From Spartinivicinus marinus (lineage in GTDB: Bacteria; Pseudomonadota; Gammaproteobacteria; Pseudomonadales; Zooshikellaceae), in assembly GCF_026309355.1 (NCBI RefSeq), contig NZ_JAPJZK010000001.1:2624501-2688500 (forward strand): a stretch of 64,000 nt of DNA, read 5' to 3'. The stretch's first letter is position 1; each line of letters begins with the position of its first letter. Both the position numbers and the translations under genes were made by a program. Below the pieces are notes generated by a model, which saw only the letters and a program-made list of their open reading frames with translations, did not search any database and was not told the DNA's origin. Below are positions 35,528 to 46,565 of this stretch, piece by piece.

Positions 35528-36976
35528 TTAGCGCCGCCAGAATGTTGGGGTTAACAGTACCAACAACGTAAAAATCTCCAACCGCCCCAGCAACATCGCA
35601 AAGCTTAAAATCCATTTTGATGCGTCAGGCAAGTTACTGTAATTGACTGTTGCTTCACCTAAAGCAGGCCCGAGATTGTTGATGCAGGATGCAACAGTGG
35701 AAAAGGCTGTTTTTAGATCAAGACCAGTTGCCACATTTGCTAAAAATAGGGCGATAAACAAAAACACATAAGCCGAGAAAAATCCCCAAACGGCTTCGAT
35801 GACTCGTTCAGGAATGGCATTGGAGCCTAACTTGACGGGAATGATGGCATTGGGATGAAGTAGCAGTTTTATTTCTCTAAGGCCCTGTTTAAAAATAAGC
35901 AGGACCCGAACCATTTTCATGCCACCTGCAGTTGAACCAGCGCAACCACCTGCGAAACTAAGCCATAGCAGCATATAAGGTAAGAACACAGGCCACACGG
36001 AAAAGTCAGCTGTACCGAAGCCGGTGGTGGTGGCTACAGACACCACTTCAAAAATGCCATACCTTAACGAGTGTGCAAAATCGTAGGAGTTTGTCGTAAA
36101 TAAAATAAGTACAGTTATTAAACAAGTGCTGGCGAGTACAAAAAAATAAGCTTTTACTTCTGGGTCAGACAAATAATGCTTAATACTACGATGACGCCAA
36201 GCGAAAAAGTGTAGGGCAAAGTTAATGCCTGAAATAATCATAAAAATGACAATGATGAATTCAGCCCCCACTAAGTCGAAGTCACCAACACTGCCATCTC
36301 GGGTTGAAAATCCACCAATAGCAACCGTAGAAAAGCTATGGCAAATGGCATTAAATAGATCCATGCCAGCCAGCCATAAAGCAATACAACATGTGACGGT
36401 TAAACTAAGGTAGATATACCACAGGGCTTTTGCTGTTTCAGTGATTCGAGGCGTGAGCTTGGTATCTTTTATAGGGCCTGGAGTTTCTGCTCGGTATAAT
36501 TGCATACCGCCAATGCCAAGCATAGGTAATATAGCGACGGCTAATACTATAATACCCATGCCGCCTAACCACTGGAGTTGTTGACGATAAAATAAAATGG
36601 ATTTGGGTAAATGATCCAGCCCAGTAATGACTGTTGCCCCGGTTGTGGTCAGCCCGGATAGTGATTCAAAAAAGGCATCAGTGATTGATAAGTTAAGGCT
36701 ATCTAGCAGATAAAGTGGAATAGCACCGAAACTAGCAAGTACAGTCCAAAATAGAACGGTGACTAAAAATCCATCGCGGGTACGTAGTTCGTTTTTTGAA
36801 CGAAATACAGGCAGCCATATACAACACCCACTAATTAATGTAATAAGAAAAGCGTCTAAAAAAACAGCAACTTCTTTTTCACCATAAATTTGCGCAACAA
36901 TTGCGGGAGGGAGCTGAGTAATGCTAAACAGCATTAATAGTATGCCTAACACTTTTGATATGGTAGAAAAGTGCAT
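35528..36976 (-). CDS. trkH: Trk potassium uptake protein TrkH
   Basis: 482 residues (E. coli TrkH 483). Multiple membrane helices with the four re-entrant filter-type segments, including SLSGLTTTGATVITGLD, CHSFSTVAIGGFSTRDGS, VVSVATTTGFGTADFS and VASCINNLGPALG. It forms the potassium channel part of the Trk system with the TrkA gating ring. Encoded 18 bp after trkA. Confidence 0.97.
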   Translation of the reverse strand: MHFSTISKVLGILLMLFSITQLPPAIVAQIYGEKEVAVFLDAFLITLISGCCIWLPVFRSKNELRTRDGFLVTVLFWTVLASFGAIPLYLLDSLNLSITDAFFESLSGLTTTGATVITGLDHLPKSILFYRQQLQWLGGMGIIVLAVAILPMLGIGGMQLYRAETPGPIKDTKLTPRITETAKALWYIYLSLTVTCCIALWLAGMDLFNAICHSFSTVAIGGFSTRDGSVGDFDLVGAEFIIVIFMIISGINFALHFFAWRHRSIKHYLSDPEVKAYFFVLASTCLITVLILFTTNSYDFAHSLRYGIFEVVSVATTTGFGTADFSVWPVFLPYMLLWLSFAGGCAGSTAGGMKMVRVLLIFKQGLREIKLLLHPNAIIPVKLGSNAIPERVIEAVWGFFSAYVFLFIALFLANVATGLDLKTAFSTVASCINNLGPALGEATVNYSNLPDASKWILSFAMLLGRLEIFTLLVLLTPTFWRR

Positions 36977-36994
36977 GGGTAAGAAATTCCTGAT

Positions 36995-38368
36995 TTAGAA
37001 GAACGTTAGGCCAACCTGGAAAAGGCGCTCTACTTCTTTAATTCGACGCTTATCAACCAAAAACATGATCACATGGTCATCAGACTCAATAACAATATGA
37101 TCGTGGGCAATAATCACTTCGCCATTACGAACAATGGCACCAATAGAAGTACCTTCAGGTAATGGAACTTCTCCAATTTTTTTGCCAACCACTTTAGATG
37201 ACTTTTCATCACCATGGGCAATTGCCTCAATGGCTTCTGCAGCTCCACGACGTAGAGAGTGCACGTTAACCACATCACCTCGTCTTACGTGGGTAAGCAA
37301 GCTACCGATGGTGGCTGTTTGTGGAGAAATCGCAATATCAATTTCACCCCCTTGAACCAGGTCTACATAGGCAGGGTTGTTGATCAGGGCCATTACCTTT
37401 CTTGCACCCATTCTTTTGGCTAGCATGGCCGACATGATGTTGGCTTCATCATCATTGGTTAAGGAGCAAAAAATATCAGTTTCTTCAATGTTCTCATGCA
37501 GTAACAAATCTTTATCAGAGGCATGACCATTGAATACCAGGGTTTTATCCAGTCGCTGGGATAGTTGATGGCAGCGGTCGATATTCTTTTCGATAAGTTT
37601 TACGTTGTAATGATTTTCTATATTCGAGGCTAGACGCTCACCGATGTTGCCACCCCCAGCAATAATAATGCGCTTGTAGTTTTCATCTAGTCGGCGCATT
37701 TCACTCATCACATCACGGATGTGTTTTCTTGCAGCGATAAAAAATACTTCATCATCAGCCTCAATAACCGTGGTGCCTTCCGGCAAGATGGGAGTGCCTC
37801 GTCGGAAAATAGCCGCTACCCGGGTATCTACCGAAGGCATGTGCTCACGAATATAACGTAACTCCTGACCAACCAGCGGGCCGCCATAGTAAGCTTTTAC
37901 TGCTACTAGCTGCAGTGCTCCATCGGCAAAGTCAACCACTTGCAATGCCCCTGGGTGTTCAATTAATCGCTGAATATAGTTAGTAACAATGCGCTCTGGA
38001 CTGATAATGACATCGACTGGAATGAGATCATTTTGAAACAGTTCTGGGTGTGAGAGATAAGCGTTTTGACGGATACGAGCAATTTTAGTGGGGGTGCGGA
38101 ACAGGCTGTAAGCTACCTGGCAGGCAATCATATTTTCTTCGTCACTATTAGTGACAGCCACCAGCATGTCAGCATCATCAGCACCAGCTTGTTTTAACAC
38201 GTTTGGAAATGAGGCGTTTCCAGTAATCGAGCGAATATCTACCCGGTCCTGCAATTCGCGCAGTCGCTCGGCATTTGTGTCAACAATGGTGATGTCGTTG
38301 GCTTCGCTAGCCAGGTTTTCTGCTAATGTACCGCCAACCTGACCAGCCCCCAATATAATGATTTTCAT
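36995..38368 (-). CDS. trkA: Trk system regulatory protein TrkA
   Basis: 457 residues (E. coli 458). Two tandem RCK units: [19 protein letters not shown] (first Rossmann motif) with [11 protein letters not shown], and [18 protein letters not shown] in the second half with [11 protein letters not shown]. Each is followed by a TrkA_C domain. Binds NAD(H)/ATP and controls the TrkH channel from the cytoplasm. Same strand and order as in other gammaproteobacteria (fmt-rsmB-trkA-trkH). Confidence 0.97.
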   Translation of the reverse strand: MKIIILGAGQVGGTLAENLASEANDITIVDTNAERLRELQDRVDIRSITGNASFPNVLKQAGADDADMLVAVTNSDEENMIACQVAYSLFRTPTKIARIRQNAYLSHPELFQNDLIPVDVIISPERIVTNYIQRLIEHPGALQVVDFADGALQLVAVKAYYGGPLVGQELRYIREHMPSVDTRVAAIFRRGTPILPEGTTVIEADDEVFFIAARKHIRDVMSEMRRLDENYKRIIIAGGGNIGERLASNIENHYNVKLIEKNIDRCHQLSQRLDKTLVFNGHASDKDLLLHENIEETDIFCSLTNDDEANIMSAMLAKRMGARKVMALINNPAYVDLVQGGEIDIAISPQTATIGSLLTHVRRGDVVNVHSLRRGAAEAIEAIAHGDEKSSKVVGKKIGEVPLPEGTSIGAIVRNGEVIIAHDHIVIESDDHVIMFLVDKRRIKEVERLFQVGLTFF

Positions 38369-38416
38369 CTGCTAAAGGCTTATTTGTTGTTATTACTGTT
38401 ATTTGATAATGCAAGT

Positions 38417-39724
38417 CTAGGTTTTTAATAAGCAGGCGTAAAAGAAACCATCATGACCGTTGATCTGTGGTAGCAATTGTCGGCCAGTACCCGTATCTAT
38501 ACCCCAGTTAGCATCAATAGTGCTGAGTGCTGCATCAGCCTGATTTTCAAGAAAATCTAGTACTACTTCAGCATTTTCTTCTGGAATAACTGAGCAGGTG
38601 GCATACACCAGTCGTCCCCCAGGTTTCAGTAACTGCCATAGTGCGGTGAGAATACTTTGTTGAGTAACCGCTAGATTATCGATATCTTCAGGTCGTCTAA
38701 GCAACTTAATATCAGGATGACGCCTGATTACACCAGTGGCAGAGCAAGGTGCATCTAATAAAATGCGATCAAACTCGCGGCCATCCCACCAACTAAGCGG
38801 TTTACTGGCATCTCCCTCTACTACTTGGCAGTTAAGATCAAGTCGGTGCAGGTTTTCCTTCACTTTCCCTAGCCGCTGTCCATCAACATCCAGTGCAATC
38901 ACTTCAGCAAGCTCTGGTTGCGTCTCTAAAATATGGCAGGTTTTTCCACCAGGGGCTGCACAGGCATCAAGTACTCGTTGACCAGGCTGTAAATCTAATA
39001 ACGTGGCAGAAAGCTGCGCTGCTTCATCTTGTACACTCACCAGGCCTTCACTAAAACCTGGAATTTTCTGTACGGGTACAGGTTGTTTCAGCGTGACGGC
39101 TGATCCTGCAAACTGACATGGCGTTGCTTCAATGCTGGCTTCATTGCATTGGTTTAAGAAATCATCACGGGTTATTTTGCTCAAATTAACCCGTAAAGTC
39201 ATAGGAGGGTGGCTGTTATTAGCCTCAATAATTTGTGGCCAATGATCAGGCCAGTGATGAGTGAGTAGCTCGCGTAGCCAGTCGGGGTGTGAAGTTAAGG
39301 TTTCTGGCGTCTGATCAGCTTGCTCTAGCAGTTGCTGCTGCTGGCGTTGAAACTGCCTTAATACACCATTAACTAAACCCTTTGCCCAGTTTTTTTTAAG
39401 TAGCTGGCAGGTACCTACTGTTTCACCGATGGCTGCATGGGCTGGAATCCGGGTGTAAACCAGCTGATATAGACCAAGCAAAATCAGTGCAAATATATCA
39501 GCATCTTTACTTTTTAGTGGCTTTGCCAGCAACTGCTTGCTACACGAAGATAATCTAAAATACCAGCGTAGCGTACCGTAGCACAGCTCTTGTAATAGGC
39601 TACGATCTATAGGTGCTACTTGCTGACTGTATTGAGGTAATATTTGGCTAAGTGACTGGCCTTGGTTAATAACTTCTTTAATGGCTTTAGCTGCAACCAT
39701 TCGCACCGGCTGATGGTCTGACAT
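38417..39724 (-). CDS. rsmB: 16S rRNA (cytosine-967-C5)-methyltransferase
   Basis: 435 residues. N-terminal NusB-like RNA-binding domain (VRMVAAKAIKEVINQGQSL) and a C-terminal SAM-dependent domain with DLQPGQRVLDACAAPGGKTCHIL, DAPCSATGVIRRHPDIK (catalytic cysteine) and LVYATCSVIPEENAEVV (second cysteine). The stop of fmt overlaps its start by one base at 39724, showing tight coupling. Confidence 0.97.
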   Translation of the reverse strand: MSDHQPVRMVAAKAIKEVINQGQSLSQILPQYSQQVAPIDRSLLQELCYGTLRWYFRLSSCSKQLLAKPLKSKDADIFALILLGLYQLVYTRIPAHAAIGETVGTCQLLKKNWAKGLVNGVLRQFQRQQQQLLEQADQTPETLTSHPDWLRELLTHHWPDHWPQIIEANNSHPPMTLRVNLSKITRDDFLNQCNEASIEATPCQFAGSAVTLKQPVPVQKIPGFSEGLVSVQDEAAQLSATLLDLQPGQRVLDACAAPGGKTCHILETQPELAEVIALDVDGQRLGKVKENLHRLDLNCQVVEGDASKPLSWWDGREFDRILLDAPCSATGVIRRHPDIKLLRRPEDIDNLAVTQQSILTALWQLLKPGGRLVYATCSVIPEENAEVVLDFLENQADAALSTIDANWGIDTGTGRQLLPQINGHDGFFYACLLKT

Positions 39725-40707
39725 TAGCTTAACTTAACTCCCGGTTGAAACTGCTCTTTACGACTATTCAAAAGTTCTTGAACACTCATTGATTTACTGT
39801 TGGGAAGCTGAAGCCTGGTGATACGTAAAGTGCCGTTACCGCAGGCAATATCTAACCCTTCTTTGTTTGCAGAAATAATAGTGCCAGGTGCTTGATCAGA
39901 GCTATTTGCTGAAAGAATAGCTAAGGACTTTCCATTAACAGCCAAAGGCTTTGCTTCCCAAACTCGAATACGCTGGCCATCAAGTTCAGTAAAGGCAATT
40001 GGCCAAGGGTTGAAAGCGCGAATCAAACAATCAAGCTCAGTCGCTGACTGTTCCCAGTTAATATGAGCTTCTTGTTTGGAAAGCTTGTGTGCGTAGCTGG
40101 CATTTTCATGATCTTGCACTTTAGGTTGCAACTGACCATCAGCTATTTGTTGTAAAGTTTTTAGAAGTGCTGGTGAACCAATTTCAGCCAACTTGTCATG
40201 TAATGAGCCACCTGTTTCTTGATCAGATATTTCACACTCACTGATGGTGAGCATATCACCAGTATCCAGCCCAACATCCATTTGCATAATGGTGACACCT
40301 GTAGCTTTGTCCCCTGCAGCAATTGCTCGTTGAATGGGGGCAGCCCCTCGCCATTTAGGCAATAAAGAAGCGTGGACATTAATACAACCGTAGTGAGGTG
40401 TTTCTAAAATGATTTTTGGCAGTAATAAACCATAAGCGACTACGACCATCACATCGGCGTTAAGGCTGGCTAACTCCGTTTGTGCTTCTTCTGACTTTAA
40501 ACTGGTAGGTTGAAATACGGGTATTTGATGGGCTTCAGCTAATACTTTAACTGGGCTTGGGGTTAGCTTTCTGCCACGCCCAGAAGGACGATCTGGCTGA
40601 GTGTAAGCAGCTATGACTTGGTGCTGGCTATCCAGTAAAGCTTGTAAATGGATAGCAGCAAACTCCGGGGTACCGGCGAAAACGATGCGTAGTGGCTTTA
40701 TGCTCAT
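39724..40707 (-). CDS. fmt: Methionyl-tRNA formyltransferase
   Basis: 327 residues from ATG 40707 (E. coli 315). RIVFAGTPEFAAIHLQALLDSQHQVIAAYTQPDRPSGRG opens the protein, HASLLPKWRGAAPIQRAIAAGD is the signature motif with the formyl-transfer residues. A second ATG frame to 40755 adds 16 residues that lack family similarity, so I reject that start. It formylates the initiator Met-tRNA and forms an operon with def and rsmB. Confidence 0.97.
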   Translation of the reverse strand: MSIKPLRIVFAGTPEFAAIHLQALLDSQHQVIAAYTQPDRPSGRGRKLTPSPVKVLAEAHQIPVFQPTSLKSEEAQTELASLNADVMVVVAYGLLLPKIILETPHYGCINVHASLLPKWRGAAPIQRAIAAGDKATGVTIMQMDVGLDTGDMLTISECEISDQETGGSLHDKLAEIGSPALLKTLQQIADGQLQPKVQDHENASYAHKLSKQEAHINWEQSATELDCLIRAFNPWPIAFTELDGQRIRVWEAKPLAVNGKSLAILSANSSDQAPGTIISANKEGLDIACGNGTLRITRLQLPNSKSMSVQELLNSRKEQFQPGVKLS

Positions 40708-40842
40708 GGAATCTTGGTTATAGTCAAATAAAAAAGGGTTGTCGCTTGGCAACAACCCTAAATCGATAAATCTATATCAAGACAGCTTCATATGGCAACT
40801 AGTTAGTGTAATAGCATTTTTAAAATACAGTGTCTTTGGCTA

Positions 40843-41352
40843 TTACGCCGTTTGAAAACGGTGCTGTTTTTCTAGCTTCTTCTTAATTCGATTACGCTTT
40901 AATGGCGATATATAGTCAACAAACAGTTTTCCATTAAGATGGTCAATTTCGTGTTGAACACATACCGCCAGTAACCCTTCACACTCCATGGTGAATTGTT
41001 CACCATCCAGATTTAGTGCGGTGAGTTTAATTCTTTCTGGACGGGTGACATCCTCATAAAAGCCAGGTACTGATAAGCAACCTTCTTGCATATGGTCAAG
41101 CTTGTCAGTTAGTACTTTAAACTCAGGGTTAATGAGTACATATGGCTGGCTTTTGTCTTCAGAAACGTCAATAACAACTATCCGCTTATGAACATTTACC
41201 TGGGTCGCAGCTAAGCCAATACCCGGTGCTTGATACATAGTTTCTAGCATGTCATTGGCTAGCTTGCGAATAGAGTCGTCTACTTTTTCTATTGGTGTAG
41301 CTTTGATTCTTAGGCGTGAATCAGGAAACTCTAAAATATCTAAAACGGCCAT
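40843..41352 (-). CDS. def: Peptide deformylase
   Basis: 169 residues, the same as E. coli. All three family motifs: [20 protein letters not shown] with the metal-binding cysteine, and [15 protein letters not shown] with two histidines and the catalytic glutamate. Removes the formyl group from nascent proteins. First gene of the def-fmt-rsmB-trkAH group, divergent from the LysM gene. Confidence 0.98.
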   Translation of the reverse strand: MAVLDILEFPDSRLRIKATPIEKVDDSIRKLANDMLETMYQAPGIGLAATQVNVHKRIVVIDVSEDKSQPYVLINPEFKVLTDKLDHMQEGCLSVPGFYEDVTRPERIKLTALNLDGEQFTMECEGLLAVCVQHEIDHLNGKLFVDYISPLKRNRIKKKLEKQHRFQTA

Positions 41353-42013
41353 TCTGCTTGATATCCTCGAAAATCGTTATAGCTAATTTTATTGTTGATA
41401 AGCTAGCTTGGCAATGACTGAAAAGCGAACACTTAAGCCATCATAGAGAGATCACTCTAGAGTCTTAAATAGAAAATCTAAAGTTTAGAGTACTATTCAC
41501 TATATCAGTTGCTAATATGTAATTATGCCAGCTTATAAGAGTGGCTTATTTCACAAAATTTGGTGTTGATACCCTGTATTCCTTTAATGAGTGCGCTATA
41601 TTGCGCATAGAGAGTGTGAACAGTTTCTAATGCTATAAGAGACTTATTATAGATAGTTGGTATTTTGTATATAGATAGATTGTCTGACTGTTTTCTTTAA
41701 TAAAGTAGCTTAAGTAATTGAAAGTAGCTTAAGTAACTGTTTGTAGCTGAATCTGGGTGCTGTGCAAGACAAGCGTTTTACTTGTTAGCTGACTGTTGTG
41801 ATTAACCAGCGCAGTGAACAGTTTGGAGAGGGGGAGTCTTTGCTCCAATCGTTAGTTGTTTACAGCAGTAGTCTGAATATTTCTGTGGTTTGGTAAATTT
41901 TTCAGACTAGTATATTTGAAATGAAATAATCAATGCTGCTTGTTTTCCCTTTTTTACAGGGTTTAAACGGGTGGTGAATGCCAACATGATAAGTAACAAT
42001 AAAGGATAACACC
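41353..42013. other. 660-bp divergent region with a tandem repeat
   Basis: Promoter space between def and the LysM gene. It holds a 16-bp direct repeat, aaagtagcttaagtaa at 41702-41717 and 41721-41736, spaced 19 bp (each with the palindrome CTTAAG). No gene seen. Confidence 0.5.
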
Positions 42014-43042
42014 ATGAGGAAATCGCTTCTTGGGGTTGTTTTTTCCTGCCTGGTCAGCTTTTCAACCGTGGCTGCTGAAAATCCCATCCGAGCTGATCAT
42101 CCTAACTCTTACACCGTGAAAAAAGGTGATACGTTGTGGGATATAGCTAACCGTTTTCTGACTAAGCCCTGGATGTGGCCTGCAATTTGGCACGTAAATC
42201 CAATTATTAAAAACCCCCACCTTATCTATCCAGGAGACCAGATAAACTTGGTTTATATTGATGGTAAACCTTATCTGACTATTGGTAAGCGAGGGGCCGG
42301 GGGAGTGATTAAGCTGAGCCCGAAAATTCGTAAAACTCCAATTAAATCGGCAATCCCTGCTATTCCATTGAATGCTATTAATAGTTTCATGGACCGAAGT
42401 CGTATAATTGATGATGAAGATGTTATTGAAAAAGCTCCATATGTAATTTCCAGCCGGCAAGAGCGGATTATTAATGGCGTTAATGACCTCATTTATGCTC
42501 GTGGCGAATTTAAAGACGATGCATCAGCTTATGGTATTTTCCGCCGTGCAGAGCGATTTACTGACCCAAAAACTAATGAGTTTTTAGGTGTAATGGTGAT
42601 GGATATTGGGGTTGGTGAAATAAAAGACGTTGCTAATGATATTGCCACAATCAATATTACTGAGAGTAATAGTGAAATCAGAATTGGTGACAGAATGCTG
42701 GAAACGGAAGAACGTCGTTTGCAGCCAGTCTTCCACCCAAGCTCACCTAAAAAAGATATTGAGGGTGAAATTCTAGCTGTGGTTGGTGGGGTTAACCAAA
42801 TTGGCCAGTTTGATAATGTGGTGATTAACCGTGGTACTCGTGATGGATTAGAGACTGGTAATATCATGTCTATTACCAAAAAGTTAGTTATCAAAGATCA
42901 CGTAACTAAACAATATGTCGATATGCCACCTGATGAAGTGGGCTTATTGATGATATATCGTCCGTTTGAGAAGGTGAGCTATGCGGTGGTGTTGAAGGCA
43001 ACACAACCAATTAAAACGGGAGATGGCGTCATTAATCCTTGA
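42014..43042 (+). CDS. LysM-domain secreted protein
   Basis: 342 residues. Signal peptide KSLLGVVFSCLVSFSTVAA. A single LysM domain near residue 33-80 (SYTVKKGDTLWDIANRFLTKPWMWPAIWHVNPIIKNPHLIYPGDQINLVYI) binds glycan in peptidoglycan. The rest (KIRKTPIKSAIPAIPLNAI..., DVIEKAPYVISSRQERIINGVNDLIYARGEF) is the conserved extension of the family found beside dprA in gammaproteobacteria. Function there is unclear, probably envelope maintenance. AAAGGATAACACC precedes the ATG. Confidence 0.93.
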   Translation: MRKSLLGVVFSCLVSFSTVAAENPIRADHPNSYTVKKGDTLWDIANRFLTKPWMWPAIWHVNPIIKNPHLIYPGDQINLVYIDGKPYLTIGKRGAGGVIKLSPKIRKTPIKSAIPAIPLNAINSFMDRSRIIDDEDVIEKAPYVISSRQERIINGVNDLIYARGEFKDDASAYGIFRRAERFTDPKTNEFLGVMVMDIGVGEIKDVANDIATINITESNSEIRIGDRMLETEERRLQPVFHPSSPKKDIEGEILAVVGGVNQIGQFDNVVINRGTRDGLETGNIMSITKKLVIKDHVTKQYVDMPPDEVGLLMIYRPFEKVSYAVVLKATQPIKTGDGVINP

Positions 43043-43083
43043 ATAGATACCCAGCTCTTTGGGTATAGTAATTTCATAAAGTC

Positions 43084-43100
43084 TGGGGCATATTGCCCCA
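43084..43100. terminator. Hairpin between the LysM gene and dprA
   Basis: TGGGGCA TAT TGCCCCA is a perfect 7-bp stem with a 3-nt loop. Another stem (ATACCCA / TGGGTAT, 43047-43066) lies just before it. No T-tract follows, so it could also be an mRNA processing or stability element. Confidence 0.4.
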
Positions 43101-43126
43101 TCCCTCCCTGCTAAAGAACAGAAAAC

Positions 43127-44311
43127 GTGTCTAAACAAGTAACATGGCAAAAACTGTCAGACTGGGTGCTGTTGCACTCTGTATCCGGTGTTGGTGCTAA
43201 CCGTTTTAGTCAGTTAATAGCACGATTTGGTAGTCCTTCACTGGCATTGCAGCAATCTGCCAGCAAACTGTCTGACTATTTACCCCCTAAAAGTATTGAA
43301 ATAATACGAGAAATTCAGCAAGGTTCTGGTAAAGAGTATGATCAGCTGCAGTCATTGCTGGTAAAAACGGCGCAGTGGCTAGAGCATCCTAACCATCATA
43401 TTATTTCCTGTATTGATGAGGGTTATCCGAGTGCTTTTAGCCACTTAACTGACCCGCCCCCTTTATTATTTGCTGTTGGTAACCCAGATTTATTAGAGAT
43501 GCCACAACTATCTATTGTGGGTAGTCGCCATCCATCCAAAAGTGGCGAGGAAAATAGTTATCACTTTGCTAATACGATGGCGAAAGGCGGTTTTACTATC
43601 ACCAGTGGCTTGGCAGATGGCATTGATGCAGCTGCCCATAAAGGTGCTTTAGATGCAGAAGGGTACACAATAGCTGTCGTTGGTACTGGTTTAGATTTGG
43701 TTTATCCCGCAAAAAATAAAGCATTAGCCGAACGAATTAGTCAAAGTGGCTTATTAATTTCTGAATTTCCTTTAGGCACTAAACCACAGGCAAGTAATTT
43801 TCCACGTCGGAACCGTCTTATCAGTTGTCTTGGGCTGGGGGTGCTAGTAGTTGAAGCAGCACTGCAAAGTGGTTCATTAATTACGGCACGATTAGCTGCG
43901 GAGCAAGGGCGAGAGGTTTTTGCTATTCCAGGGTCTATCCATAATCCACTCAGTAAAGGGTGCCATCAATTAATTCGACAAGGTGCTAAGCTGGTTGATA
44001 GTGTTGAGCATATCTGGGAAGAGCTAAAGCATAGCTTAAATACTTATTCTGTTGTTAGGGGAGCGTGTCAGGCTGTAGAGGCCCAAGAACCTGAAGAGCA
44101 GCCAGTCATTCAACCATTAGTGCTGGAAGACCCTAATCAGCAGCAGGTTTTAGACGCTATTGGTGATGAAACCACTTCTATGGATATGATTATGGCGCGT
44201 ACTGGGCTAGCTGCAAATGATGTTAATAATCTGGTGCTGGAACTGGAGATGCAAGGGTTTATTGCTTCTGTGCCAGGTGGGGTAGTACGAAACCCTACCC
44301 AACAATTTTAA
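43127..44311 (+). CDS. dprA: DNA-processing protein DprA
   Basis: 394 residues from GTG. N-terminal SAM-like helix domain (SVSGVGANRFSQLIARFG), then the Rossmann DprA core: LSIVGSRHPSKSGEENSYHFANTMAKGGFTITSGLADGIDAAAHKGAL, GTGLDLVYPAKN, SEFPLGTKPQASNFPRRNRLISCLGLGVLVVEAALQSGSLITARLA. A winged-helix C-terminus (VLDAIGDETTSMDMIMARTGL) follows. Loads RecA on single-stranded DNA in natural transformation. Confidence 0.96.
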   Translation: MSKQVTWQKLSDWVLLHSVSGVGANRFSQLIARFGSPSLALQQSASKLSDYLPPKSIEIIREIQQGSGKEYDQLQSLLVKTAQWLEHPNHHIISCIDEGYPSAFSHLTDPPPLLFAVGNPDLLEMPQLSIVGSRHPSKSGEENSYHFANTMAKGGFTITSGLADGIDAAAHKGALDAEGYTIAVVGTGLDLVYPAKNKALAERISQSGLLISEFPLGTKPQASNFPRRNRLISCLGLGVLVVEAALQSGSLITARLAAEQGREVFAIPGSIHNPLSKGCHQLIRQGAKLVDSVEHIWEELKHSLNTYSVVRGACQAVEAQEPEEQPVIQPLVLEDPNQQQVLDAIGDETTSMDMIMARTGLAANDVNNLVLELEMQGFIASVPGGVVRNPTQQF

Positions 44312-44458
44312 ACACTGGTGAGTATTATAAAATGCTTACCAGAAGAATATAGAGTAGAACTATTAATAACACCTAACCAACTGGTTAGTCTTGCATCCCT
44401 GATTGGGGTGGGGTAATTTGCGTTTCTTTTTTGCTGACTTGCTAATGAGGTGCTAACT

Positions 44459-44965
44459 ATGGCTAAGCCTTTTGTGGCCATTTTAATGGGGTCTGACTCA
44501 GACTTTCCAAAAGTTGAAGCGGCAATTGGAGTTTTGAAAAAACTGTCAATTCCTTATGAAGTGCGGGTTCACTCAGCTCATCGTACTCCAGATGCTACTC
44601 ATCAATATGTTACAGGTGCTGATCAGCGTGGTTGTGCTGCTTTTATTGCTTGTGCAGGTATGGCTGCTCACTTAGCTGGTGTAGTTGCATCTTTAACTAT
44701 TAAGCCAGTTATTGGCGTGCCAATTGATGCAGGCCCTCTAGATGGCTTAGATGCATTAATGTCTACAGTACAAATGCCTGGTGGTATTCCTGTTGCAACA
44801 GTGGCAATTGGTAAGGCGGGTGCAAAAAATGCTGGCTACCTTGCTGCACAAATCATTGCAGTATCTGACGCAGATTTAGCTGAGCGTTTAAAAGCTGATC
44901 GTGCAGAAAATGCTAAAGAAGTGTTAGCAAAAAACGAAGCTTTGCAAAAGCAACTAAACGGCTAG
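44459..44965 (+). CDS. purE: N5-carboxyaminoimidazole ribonucleotide mutase
   Basis: 168 residues (E. coli 169). ILMGSDSDFPKVEAAI, RVHSAHRTPDATHQY and AGMAAHLAGVVASLTIKPVIGVPI are the PurE motifs. Start at ATG 44459, with GAGG 8 nt upstream; GTG 44450 would add three residues. Catalyses the carboxylate shift in purine synthesis. A purK gene does not follow it; tsaC does. Confidence 0.97.
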   Translation: MAKPFVAILMGSDSDFPKVEAAIGVLKKLSIPYEVRVHSAHRTPDATHQYVTGADQRGCAAFIACAGMAAHLAGVVASLTIKPVIGVPIDAGPLDGLDALMSTVQMPGGIPVATVAIGKAGAKNAGYLAAQIIAVSDADLAERLKADRAENAKEVLAKNEALQKQLNG

Positions 44966-44981
44966 CATCCTCTTATTATTT

Positions 44982-45536
44982 ATGACAGCTGATGTATTTC
45001 AGACCGCCGTGAGTGCTATGCACCGCGGCGGTGTCGTGGCTTATCCTACTGAAGCAGTATGGGGGCTTGGTTGTGACCCCTGGCAGCAGACAGCAGTAGA
45101 GGAAATCCTTAAGCTGAAACAGCGCCCTATGGAAAAAGGGTTGATTATGGTTGCAGCTGATATAAGTCAGATTGAGCCATTACTTAAGTCTGTAACAGCT
45201 GAACAACTGACACAGCTTAAAGCAAGTTGGCCTGGCCCTGTTACCTGGCTCATTCCTGATCCTGAGAATTGGGTGCCGCAGTGGGTTAAAGGAGAACACA
45301 GTGCTGTTGCAATTCGGATAAGTGATCATCCTGTTGTAACGAAACTTTGTCGGTTGATAGGAAAGCCAATTATTTCCACCTCAGCTAATTTAGCTGGTGA
45401 GCCAGAACTAAAGACTGAGCAGGCAGTTAGGCAACAGTTTGGTGATAAACTGGATGCAGTTGTTTCTGGAGAGCGGGGTAATCAGACTAAGCCATCGCAG
45501 ATTAGGGATTTGATTACTAACCAAATATTACGGTAA
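44982..45536 (+). CDS. tsaC: Threonylcarbamoyl-AMP synthase
   Basis: 184 residues (E. coli 190). Sua5/YciO fold: GGVVAYPTEAVWGLGCDPW, LKQRPMEKGLIMVA, WPGPVTWLIP, AVAIRISDHPVV and PIISTSANLAGEPE. It makes threonylcarbamoyl-AMP for t6A modification of tRNAs. Confidence 0.95.
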   Translation: MTADVFQTAVSAMHRGGVVAYPTEAVWGLGCDPWQQTAVEEILKLKQRPMEKGLIMVAADISQIEPLLKSVTAEQLTQLKASWPGPVTWLIPDPENWVPQWVKGEHSAVAIRISDHPVVTKLCRLIGKPIISTSANLAGEPELKTEQAVRQQFGDKLDAVVSGERGNQTKPSQIRDLITNQILR

Positions 45537-45567
45537 TACCCTTCGCTGTGGGTAACTTTATTCTTGA

Positions 45568-46539
<972 letters not shown>

Positions 46540-46565
46540 AGTGATTATAGAGAGGAGAGTAGAAC

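Noticed and set aside
42062-42894. Several long minus-strand frames within the LysM gene.
   Set aside because: Shadow frames of a well-supported gene with signal peptide and LysM domain.
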